From an uncultured Burkholderiaceae bacterium (GTDB taxonomy: Bacteria; Pseudomonadota; Gammaproteobacteria; Burkholderiales; Burkholderiaceae): a DNA stretch of 7,921 nucleotides. Position 1 is the stretch's first letter, and the number at the start of each line of letters is the position of its first letter. Below the pieces are notes generated by a model. It was not told the origin of the DNA and ran no database searches. It saw nothing but the letters and a program-made list of their open reading frames with translations. Below are positions 1-4,448 of this stretch, in pieces. The stretch spans positions 1 to 7,921 of the forward strand of contig CALMPB010000460.1 of NCBI GenBank assembly GCA_937871985.1, read 5' to 3'. A program made the position numbers and the translations under genes.

Positions 1-321
1 GAACTGGCGCAGGCCGTGGGCCTCGACATGGCCGCATGGTGGAAGCCGACCGCAGAAGGCTACTTCAAGCATGTTTCCAAGGCCGTGATTCTGGATGCCG
101 TGGCCGTGTTTGCACCGGATTCTGTAACCCGGCTGGCGAAGTTGAAGAAGGCCGACATTGCCAGCGAGGCCGAGCGGCTGGCCGATGGCACGGGCTGGAT
201 GCCCGCCATCTTCAAGGCCGCAGGCCCGCAGGATGCCGTGCAGGAAGAAGGCCCGGAGCAAAACGCCCCGGAGGATGCCGAGGCAATGGCGGATGAACCC
301 GCCGAAGCACTGGCCGCTTGA
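1..321 (+). CDS. parB: ParB-family partition protein, C-terminal end (5' truncated by window)
   Basis: The reading frame is open from the first base of the window and ends in TGA at 319-321, so only the last 106 residues of a longer protein are visible. They include GLDMAAWW, EGYFKHVSKA, LKKADIASEAERL and GTGWMPAIFKA, the usual tail of plasmid and ICE ParB/RepB/Spo0J proteins, followed by an acidic, Ala/Glu-rich end. The nuclease/CTPase-like and helix-turn-helix domains would lie upstream and cannot be checked. ParB proteins bind a centromere-like site and work with a ParA ATPase in segregation. Here parA lies about 5 kb away beside a different small DNA-binding protein, so this ParB may act alone or as a regulator. 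The GTG at 16 is internal, not the start. The family call is fairly safe; the exact role is inference. Confidence 0.75.
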   Translation, partial: ELAQAVGLDMAAWWKPTAEGYFKHVSKAVILDAVAVFAPDSVTRLAKLKKADIASEAERLADGTGWMPAIFKAAGPQDAVQEEGPEQNAPEDAEAMADEPAEALAA

Positions 322-335
322 CCCGCACGGAAGGC

Positions 336-363
336 AAGCGCCCCGGCCTCGACCGGGGCGCTT
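336..363 (+). terminator. Perfect 11-bp GC-rich hairpin after parB
   Basis: AAGCGCCCCGG (336-346) is exactly inverted at 353-363 around a six-base loop. It lies 14 bases after the parB stop and just before the ribosome-binding site of the next gene. There is no U-run (it continues TTCGCTGC), so it is either a weak terminator or an RNA-stabilising/attenuating stem. A 10-bp direct repeat, TGACCCGCAC, lies on both sides at 319-328 and 385-394. Confidence 0.55.
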
Positions 364-383
364 CGCTGCAAGGAGAAACCCCA

Positions 384-593
384 ATGACCCGCACCACGAC
401 CAGCCGCCCACGCATGGCGGCGACCTATGCCCCCGGTACGGTACGCGCCCGCCGCTGGCACGGCGAAGGCGACGTGCGCGGCTACCGTCCGCCTCGCGGC
501 TGGACAGCCCGAGCCGACCTGACCGACTTTCACCCCATCACGGGCCGCGCCTTGCCGCGTGCCGTGTGGTGGATTATCGAAACCAAGGACTAA
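384..593 (+). CDS. Small hypothetical ICE protein, 69 residues
   Basis: ATG at 384 is preceded by AGGAG (371-375) at good spacing, and the frame ends in TAA at 591-593. The frame could extend to a TTG at 318, but that would run through the hairpin and start inside the parB stop, so the ATG is preferred. The product is basic at its N-terminus (many Thr and Arg), with several Trp and an ARADLTDFHPITGRALPRAVWW segment split by prolines; no signal peptide, membrane helix or known catalytic motif is visible. I do not recognise a named family. Its place between parB and the DUF736 gene suggests a conserved accessory of the element backbone. It is probably translated from read-through of the parB transcript. 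Confidence 0.6.
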   Translation: MTRTTTSRPRMAATYAPGTVRARRWHGEGDVRGYRPPRGWTARADLTDFHPITGRALPRAVWWIIETKD

Positions 594-606
594 CCCATCA
601 TTCACG

Positions 607-637
607 CCAGCCCCAGTCCGTTCCGCCCTGGGGCTGG
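607..637 (+). terminator. 10-bp hairpin closing the 69-residue ORF
   Basis: CCAGCCCCAG (607-616) is exactly inverted at 628-637 around an 11-base loop, 13 bases after the stop codon at 593. No U-run follows directly (TGGTCAAAAATCC). Position suggests transcript-end processing or termination, but it is also the first of seven consecutive stems. Confidence 0.5.
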
Positions 638-648
638 TGGTCAAAAAT

Positions 649-674
649 CCGGGCGCGGCGGTGGCCGCGCCCGG
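649..674 (+). terminator. 11-bp hairpin with GGTG loop, A-rich before and TTT after
   Basis: CCGGGCGCGGC (649-659) is exactly inverted at 664-674, with only GGTG between. CAAAAAT precedes it and TTTCAA follows, so on both strands a GC stem meets a short T-tract. This is the most terminator-like stem in the cluster and could work in both directions. Confidence 0.5.
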
Positions 675-696
675 TTTCAAGGCCCAAAACCAAAAC

Positions 697-756
697 GCCC
701 CTTCGCCGCCTTCGGGCGGGCGGCGAAGGGGCCGCGCACAAGCGGCCTTGTGCGCG
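697..756. repeat. Two abutting perfect hairpins (14-bp and 10-bp stems)
   Basis: GCCCCTTCGCCGCC (697-710) is inverted exactly at 719-732 around an eight-base loop. The next base starts a second stem, CGCGCACAAG (733-742), inverted exactly at 747-756 around a CGGC tetraloop. The stems share no bases and leave none between them, so 60 bases are almost fully paired. Neither has a U-run. Confidence 0.7.
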
Positions 757-779
757 AGAAACCACGAAGCCCACAAGTG

Positions 780-852
780 CGGCGGCGCACCCCGCCGCCG
801 GTGTTTGGACTGCGCCCCGCCGCAATGGGCGGGGCTTGTGGGGCTACGCCCC
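780..852. repeat. Three further hairpins
   Basis: CGGCGGCG at 780-787 pairs with 793-800 (five-base loop). GCCCCGCC at 814-821 pairs with 828-835 (six-base loop). GGGGC at 840-844 pairs with 848-852 (three-base loop). With the four stems upstream they make seven hairpins between 607 and 852. Confidence 0.6.
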
Positions 853-1196
853 GGCTTGCTGCGGCAGGTTGTGCGAAAGCGTGCCGTCCTCGACGCTGGC
901 GGTTCGTTGCCTGTATGTCACGAAGGACGGTTCACCGACACACCGCCCGGCCTCGCCCGATGGAGCCTCCACGCCACGCCTCAAGCATGTGCCGCGAGCT
1001 GCGGCAGGGGCGCTCCGGCCTTGTCGTCGGGGCATTGACCTGGCCCGCGTCAGGGCGCAAGCCGGTGAAGCCGTCACGCGGGGATGCCGAGTCGGCCATG
1101 TCTCCATTCGGGAGCGGTCGGCCTGTACGTCCTTGTCTTGTTGTGAATCCTGGCGGTGGCGCGGCTGCGCCTTGGGCTTCATGGCCGCAACCTTCC

Positions 1197-1254
1197 AGCA
1201 AAAATAATTTCCCCTGCGCTGCGCGCATTCCTCGCGGGACAAATTATTTTTGCT
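1197..1254. repeat. AT-rich 14-bp perfect inverted repeat upstream of the DUF736 gene
   Basis: AGCAAAAATAATTT (1197-1210) is exactly inverted at 1241-1254, with a GC-rich 30-base centre. CTTCCAG occurs in direct orientation at 1192-1198 and 1253-1259, overlapping the outer ends. The arms stand out as the most AT-rich bases for hundreds of positions. This could be a paired protein-binding site, a terminator (T-rich right arm) or a recombination site. Function is unknown. Confidence 0.6.
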
Positions 1255-1320
1255 TCCAGGTTCTCCACTTCGTTCCGACCGCAAGCGGTGCGGCCAGCCC
1301 ATCCCCGCCGGACGGATCAC

Positions 1321-1362
1321 AACAAGGACGCACTGGCGCGACCTTGTTCAACCCGAAAGGAG
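1321..1362 (+). promoter_or_regulatory. Leader of the DUF736 gene: inverted repeat plus strong ribosome-binding site
   Basis: AACAAGG (1321-1327) is exactly inverted at 1342-1348 around a 14-base loop, eight bases before AAAGGAG (1356-1362), which is spaced correctly for the ATG at 1371. The stem could modulate translation or be an operator. I see no convincing -35/-10 pair nearby. Confidence 0.4.
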
Positions 1363-1370
1363 AAATCATC

Positions 1371-1685
1371 ATGGCAAACATCGGCACCTTCACCGCAGAG
1401 AAAGACGGCTTCACCGGCACGCTCCGCACCCTGACGCTCAACGTCAAAGTCAAGCTGGTTCCCAACGACAAGGGCGACAACGAGAACGCCCCCGACTACC
1501 GCCTGCAAGCGGCAAGTCATGACATCGGCGCGGCGTGGAAGAAGACCAGCGAGGCCGGACGGCCCTATGTGTCCGTGACCCTGGACGATCCTTCGTTCCC
1601 AGCCACCGTTTATGCCCGCCTGATCGAAGGCGAGAACGGCACGCACGACCTGATCTGGTCGCGCAACAAGCCCAAGGCGGCCTGA
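1371..1685 (+). CDS. DUF736 family protein, 104 residues
   Basis: The start is ATG at 1371, fixed by AAAGGAG eight bases upstream; the frame ends in TGA at 1683-1685. The product reads MANIGTFTAEKDGFTGTLRTL, then LNVKVKLVPNDKGDNENAPDYRLQA, then IGAAWKKTSEAGRPYVSVTLDDPSFPATVYARL and a final LIWSRNKPK. That succession of short strands, with APDYR, GAAW and the YVSVTLDDPSFPATVYA core, is typical of DUF736, a small soluble protein at full family length, very common on ICEs and conjugative plasmids. Its biochemical role is not established. It has no signal peptide or membrane segment. The same frame is open far upstream, but that part lacks coding character. It lies alone between a structured leader and a downstream hairpin and so is probably its own transcription unit. 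Confidence 0.9.
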   Translation: MANIGTFTAEKDGFTGTLRTLTLNVKVKLVPNDKGDNENAPDYRLQAASHDIGAAWKKTSEAGRPYVSVTLDDPSFPATVYARLIEGENGTHDLIWSRNKPKAA

Positions 1686-1699
1686 CGGCCGCCCACAGC

Positions 1700-1721
1700 G
1701 CCCCGCCCATTGCGGCGGGGC
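1700..1721 (+). terminator. Hairpin after the DUF736 gene; inverted copy of 814-835
   Basis: GCCCCGCC (1700-1707) pairs with GGCGGGGC (1714-1721) around a six-base loop CATTGC. It begins 15 bases after the stop codon, the usual place for a transcript-end stem, though no U-run follows (ACTGTGC). The whole 22 bases are the exact reverse complement of 814-835, loop included. Confidence 0.55.
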
Positions 1722-2006
1722 ACTGTGCTGCTCATCGCATCACCGCACGCATAGGGTTTCGGCAGTCGCTCCGCGCTGGGTACGTCCACCAGGGCCGGTA
1801 TCGCATGGGTGCTGACTGGAGGGTTCGCAACCCTTGGCAGCCGCAGGCACAAGATGGCGTGTCGGCGCTGGAAGCGCCGCCGGGCTTTCGGGCTGCGCCC
1901 CGTGCCGGCTACGCCGTCACGGCCAATCGGCTTCAATCCCTCACGCCTTCGCGCCTGCGGCGCTGCGCGCTTCGCTTGCGGAGATCCGGCACTACGCGCC
2001 GACGCG
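1722..2006. other. Convergent intergenic stretch between the DUF736 and XRE genes
   Basis: No gene is visible here; open frames are compositional. It holds small hairpins that may end transcription from both sides: AGGGTT/AACCCT at 1820-1834 (loop CGC), CGGCGCT/AGCGCCG at 1863-1879 (loop GGA) and GCGCC/GGCGC at 1951-1963 (loop TGC). None has a U-run. Confidence 0.5.
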
Positions 2007-2300
2007 CTACGGCGTATCCGACTCCTTCAGCACGGCCTCAAGCTCCTGGCGCACGCGCGCCAGCAGCTCGTCGGCCTGGTGCGCGCTGTCGCCGACGTAG
2101 GCCAGCGTCAGCAGCGTGAGCGGATGCACGTCCATGACCTCGCACAGCTCGGCCAGCTTGTGGATGGTCGGGCTTTTCAGGTCGCGTTCCAGCGAACTCA
2201 TGTAGGTGCGGCTGGACACGTCAGAGAACGCTTCCTGGCTCAAGCCACGCGCTTTCCTGACCGTCCGTATCGCCGCTGCCAATGAGTTCTTCGCTGCCAC
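2007..2300 (-). CDS. XRE-family helix-turn-helix transcriptional regulator, 97 residues
   Basis: Start is GTG at 2298-2300 on the minus strand; the codon immediately upstream is TAG, so no longer start is possible. A G-rich tract (2310-2315) gives a weak ribosome-binding site. The stop is at 2007-2009. Residues about 5-62 form an HTH_3/Cro-CI domain: LAAAIRTVRKARGLSQEAFSDVSSRTYMSSLERD, then SPTIHKLAELCEVMDVHPLTLL. Here GLSQEAF is the first helix of the motif and YMSSLERD the recognition/turn region. The remaining ~35 residues are probably a helical dimerisation tail (HQADELLARVRQELEAVL). No peptidase or sensor domain is present, so this is a small repressor-type protein. It is transcribed away from the DUF2958 gene, with twin CTATAG motifs between them, suggesting autoregulation and control of the divergent gene. 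The regulon and signal are unknown. Confidence 0.88.
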   Translation of the reverse strand: MAAKNSLAAAIRTVRKARGLSQEAFSDVSSRTYMSSLERDLKSPTIHKLAELCEVMDVHPLTLLTLAYVGDSAHQADELLARVRQELEAVLKESDTP

Positions 2301-2336
2301 CTATGGTTTCCCCCCAAAAACCAAGATGACAGCCCA

Positions 2337-2365
2337 TTGCGCTCTATAGGGCTACAATCTATAGT
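2337..2365 (+). promoter_or_regulatory. Candidate promoter with twin CTATAG operator-like motifs
   Basis: CTATAG, itself palindromic, occurs at 2344-2349 and 2359-2364, 15 bases apart, just upstream of the XRE regulator. On the plus strand TTGCGC (2337-2342) and TATAGT (2360-2365) lie 17 bases apart, fitting a sigma-70 promoter in which the second motif overlaps the -10. Repressor binding would block it. The assignment to the XRE protein is inference. Confidence 0.45.
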
Positions 2366-2390
2366 GTTCATTTTGTGCTACTGCTTTCCT

Positions 2391-2494
2391 CTTTCGTGCC
2401 TTTACGGAAATCCGTATCTGCGGATTTCTTCAAACCCAGGGAACCGCATCCGTGTCTTTCCTGACTTCCGGCAATGCGCTTTCGTGCCTCTACG
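2391..2494 (+). repeat. Direct repeat CTTTCGTGCCTNTACG and an 8-bp stem in the DUF2958 leader
   Basis: CTTTCGTGCCTNTACG occurs at 2391-2406 (N=T) and 2479-2494 (N=C), 88 bases apart and 15/16 identical. Between them GAAATCCG (2407-2414) is inverted at 2421-2428 with a six-base loop. The stretch is less GC-rich than its surroundings. It lies between the candidate promoter and the DUF2958 start, so it would be in a long 5' leader. Confidence 0.45.
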
Positions 2495-2564
2495 CTTCTA
2501 TGGATTCGTGCGCAAGCACAGAGGCGCTTCGGCGGTTCCGTGCATTCGTGGAAGGCACGCGGCC

Positions 2565-2912
2565 GTGATCCCGCTTGCGACCGAGGAAGAACGGACGCGG
2601 CTGCTGGCCCACGGCCAAGCCCGCGCCGCCGGGCAGGATATCGACCCGTTGCCGGCCGTGCGGCTGTTCACCCCGGACGCGCATGCAACATGGCTGCTGG
2701 CCTCGCTCGATCCTGCCGATGGCGATACGGCCTACGGCCTGATCGACTTGGGGATCGGAATGCCCGCTCTGGGCACGGTGAGGCTGTCCGATCTCGCGTC
2801 CATCGTCGGCCCGCGTCAGCGGCCGGTGATGCGCGATCGCTACTTTCAGCCGACGCGGAGGCTGTCGGAGTATGTCCGGCTGGCGCAGGAAGACGGTTCG
2901 ATCCCGGACTGA
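2565..2912 (+). CDS. DUF2958 domain protein, 115 residues
   Basis: The frame is open from 2337, but the first part overlaps the candidate promoter and repeats and has no family character. I place the start at GTG 2565, where GGAAGG (2550-2555) gives a ribosome-binding site and the product begins VIPLATEEERTRLLAHGQA. The rest, with VRLFTPDAHATWLLASLDPADGDTAYGLIDLG, MPALGTVRLSDLASI and a final YFQPTRRLSEY, matches the DUF2958 pattern over full family length. DUF2958 proteins are small, soluble, of unknown function and frequent on ICEs and plasmids. The gene is divergent from the XRE regulator and may be under its control. The family call is strong; the start is uncertain. Confidence 0.82.
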   Translation: MIPLATEEERTRLLAHGQARAAGQDIDPLPAVRLFTPDAHATWLLASLDPADGDTAYGLIDLGIGMPALGTVRLSDLASIVGPRQRPVMRDRYFQPTRRLSEYVRLAQEDGSIPD

Positions 2913-3258
2913 TACCGGCCAGCGCAGCAGGGCCAAACGGGACGCATTGTGACTATTTCAGTCTTGTTCAAGACCGGACAAGTCTGAATCCGCACGCTTG
3001 CGCCGAAGCGGTGCGATCCAGATGCAAACAGTCATGATGCCGGGCGCTGGATGCGGCACGTTGCTCAATGCTGCGCACCATTTTTACGGCGGCGCAGCCG
3101 TCGCATTCAGACGATTTCAGCAATGCTCCGGAGCGAATCTGTCTTGACACCAGCAGTTACAGCTTACCTTGATTCGATGACGACTTGATGGCGTTTCGAT
3201 AGCTCCCGCACGGCGGAATCCGTAGCGACGTTCCTGCTGATCGACAGGAGGTTGCGTT
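2913..3258 (+). promoter_or_regulatory. 346-base spacer upstream of the DUF2285 regulator
   Basis: No gene is credible here. Visible elements are GTCTTG/CAAGAC (2961-2974, two-base centre), ACGGC/GCCGT (3086-3101) after a TTTTTA, a perfect 10-bp palindrome GCTCCGGAGC (3125-3134), and ten bases later TTGACA (3144-3149), an ideal -35. No good -10 follows at 17 bases (TACCTT at 15 or CTTGAT at 18), so the promoter may need an activator. AGGAGG (3246-3251) is the ribosome-binding site for the ATG at 3259. Confidence 0.4.
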
Positions 3259-4026
3259 ATGGCTGATCTGAACGCCGAGCATTGGTATCCAACCGCCGCG
3301 TATCTCTACACGCTGCACCTCGACGGCCCCGCGCTGGCCTGGGAATACCTGCGTAGAAACCCCGATTACCGGCTCGACTGGTTGCGCCGTCGCCGCCGAC
3401 CGGATACGGCGCATCGATGGGGCTTGCGCCTGCTGGAAGACCCGGCCCTGGATGCGCGCGATGCGCATCCAGCCTGGTTCCCCGATCACGATGGCGTGAT
3501 CCAGCTCTATCCAGACGACGACCCGCCGCCGGATGCCGACGCCTTCGAGTTCTGGCGCGTGCCTGGCCGCAAGCAACTGATCCACGACGGCAAGCGCCTG
3601 GTGCTGGTGTCGCACTGGCCGGGTTGCTGCGTGCGGCTGGCACTCGCGCCCGGCCTGGAAGACGGCATGGCCTACCTCTACGCCACCCGCGCCTGCGCCA
3701 CGCCCTGCACGCGCTATCGCACGCTCGCGGCCGAACTGGATGCGCTGTCCGCCGCGACCGTGGCCACGCCTGCGGCGGCGGCTCGATCCCGGCCCACGCC
3801 CGCCGCGGTGCTGGAACTGCACACCTTGCAGGCGCTCGACGCGACCCTCTCGGGCGCGTCCTTGCGCGAGGTGGCCGAAGGGCTGTTCGGCGCGGATGCC
3901 GTCGCAGCCGACTGGCACAAAGACAGCGCCTTGCGTGCTCGCGTGCGGCGGCTGGTGCGCCGTGGCGATGCGCTGATGCGCGGCGGCTACCGCCGCCTGG
4001 CACAGCTTCCGCCACCGTTGCACTAG
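3259..4026 (+). CDS. DUF2285 transcriptional regulator (FseA-like, fused N-terminal domain), 255 residues
   Basis: ATG 3259 follows AGGAGG at seven bases; the stop is TAG 4024-4026. Residues about 5-45 contain AALAW-type sequence, here PALAWEYLRRNPDYRLDW (24-41), characteristic of the DUF6499-type N-terminal domain. The middle (about 95-165) holds FEFWRVPGRKQL and RLVLVSHWPGCCVRLAL. Residues about 187-250 are the DUF2285 domain: LHTLQALDATLSGASLREV, LFGADAVAADWHKDSALRAR and a final RGDALMRGGYRRLA, including a helix-turn-helix-like section. In Mesorhizobium ICEMlSymR7A the two domains are separate genes joined by ribosomal frameshifting into FseA, the activator of the excisionase gene rdfS. 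Here they are one uninterrupted frame, followed by an excisionase-like gene. I infer an excision/transfer activator; this is not shown by sequence alone. Confidence 0.82.
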   Translation: MADLNAEHWYPTAAYLYTLHLDGPALAWEYLRRNPDYRLDWLRRRRRPDTAHRWGLRLLEDPALDARDAHPAWFPDHDGVIQLYPDDDPPPDADAFEFWRVPGRKQLIHDGKRLVLVSHWPGCCVRLALAPGLEDGMAYLYATRACATPCTRYRTLAAELDALSAATVATPAAAARSRPTPAAVLELHTLQALDATLSGASLREVAEGLFGADAVAADWHKDSALRARVRRLVRRGDALMRGGYRRLAQLPPPLH

Positions 4027-4028
4027 GG

Positions 4029-4077
4029 GGGACGTTTCGCGTCCCTTGAAGAACGTCCCTTAGCAAGAAGCCTTGCT
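4029..4077 (+). promoter_or_regulatory. Repeated CGTCCC motifs and stems between the regulator and the excisionase-like gene
   Basis: GGGACG (4029-4034) pairs with CGTCCC (4040-4045) around TTTCG, just after the DUF2285 stop. A third copy, in ACGTCCCTT, ends at 4061; GGGACGTT (4029-4036) is also exactly inverted at 4052-4059. AGCAAG/CTTGCT (4062-4077, four-base loop) follows, then TTCTT, a weak intrinsic-terminator shape. The element could end the upstream transcript, be the operator of the next gene, or both. CCGGCC/GGCCGG (4097-4117) adds a stem in the leader. Confidence 0.45.
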
Positions 4078-4137
4078 TTCTTGAAAGTGCCTCTATCCGG
4101 CCGCGTGGTGTGGCCGGGCTTGATGGAGGTACACCCC

Positions 4138-4422
4138 ATGCGACCCGCTCCCTTGCGGCCTGCCGCCGCTGCTGTCGCTGCGCCCGCGCAGCCCCAACGC
4201 TACCTGACCAACGACGAAGCCGCCGAATACCTGCGGCTGTCGCCGCGCACGCTGGAGAAACAGCGCGTGATCGGCGGAGGGCCGAAGTTCCGCAAGTTCG
4301 GCCGCCGCGTCATGTACGCGGTAAGCGACCTCGATGCCTGGGCCGACCAGCGCAGCTACGAGGCGACTTCCGACCCGGAATATGCCCAACGCCACGCGGG
4401 TGACTACCGTGATGGCCGCTGA
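4138..4422 (+). CDS. Excisionase-like helix-turn-helix protein (HTH_17/AlpA type), 94 residues
   Basis: ATG 4138 follows GGAGGT (4125-4130) at seven bases; stop TGA 4420-4422. A Pro/Ala-rich N-terminus (1-20) precedes the domain at 22-68: YLTNDEAAEYLRLSPRTLEK, then GGGPKFRKFGRRVMYAVSDLDAWA. This is the winged-helix pattern of the MerR/excisionase-like HTH_17 family, with the helix-turn-helix (NDEAAEYLRLSPRTLEK) and the wing (KFRKFGRRVMYAVSDLDAW). Such proteins act as recombination directionality factors that bend DNA at attachment sites, or as transcription factors (AlpA). Directly after a DUF2285 regulator and before repA-parA-traF, it occupies the place of rdfS in ICEMlSymR7A, so an excisionase and/or activator of the transfer operon is likely. 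Function is inferred from family and position. Confidence 0.8.
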   Translation: MRPAPLRPAAAAVAAPAQPQRYLTNDEAAEYLRLSPRTLEKQRVIGGGPKFRKFGRRVMYAVSDLDAWADQRSYEATSDPEYAQRHAGDYRDGR

Positions 4423-4448
4423 ACGCCGGTGCGTGGGTGGCCTTTGCC

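Larger units (their letters stand above)
594..1370. other. Gene-free stretch between the 69-residue ORF and the DUF736 gene
   Basis: I find no credible gene in these 777 bases. Several frames are open on both strands, but their products are low-complexity Arg/Pro/Ala strings without domains or good ribosome-binding sites, as expected by chance at this GC content. The stretch is structured instead: a cluster of hairpins at 607-852, smaller inverted repeats at 990-1006 (TGCCGC/GCGGCA) and 1158-1171 (GGCGC/GCGCC), an 11-bp direct repeat GCTGCGGCAGG at 858-868 and 998-1008, an AT-rich inverted repeat at 1197-1254, and the DUF736 leader. A decayed gene at 860-1190 cannot be excluded. Confidence 0.6.

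Noticed and set aside
158..1207. 349-residue plus-strand open frame
   Set aside because: It overlaps parB and the 69-residue gene in another frame, has no domain, and its composition is what an open frame in GC-rich DNA gives by chance.
844..1320. 158-residue minus-strand open frame in the gene-free stretch
   Set aside because: No ribosome-binding site, no recognisable motif, and it crosses the AT-rich inverted repeat. A decayed gene is possible but not supported.
750..1370. Long in-frame N-terminal extension of the DUF736 protein, giving 311 residues
   Set aside because: The extension is a Pro/Arg/Ala-rich string crossing hairpins and the AT-rich inverted repeat, and the ribosome-binding site at 1356-1362 fits ATG 1371, where the known family begins.
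1820..1834. tRNA T-arm-like GGTTCGCAACC
   Set aside because: Only a six-base stem with a three-base loop; no acceptor, D or anticodon arms fit around it.
2337..2564. Upstream extension of the DUF2958 protein
   Set aside because: It would begin within the candidate promoter and run through the repeats and stem; residues before VIPLATEEE have no family character.
3157..4066. Two long minus-strand frames opposite the DUF2285 gene
   Set aside because: Antisense shadows: the plus strand carries the conserved domains and a good ribosome-binding site.
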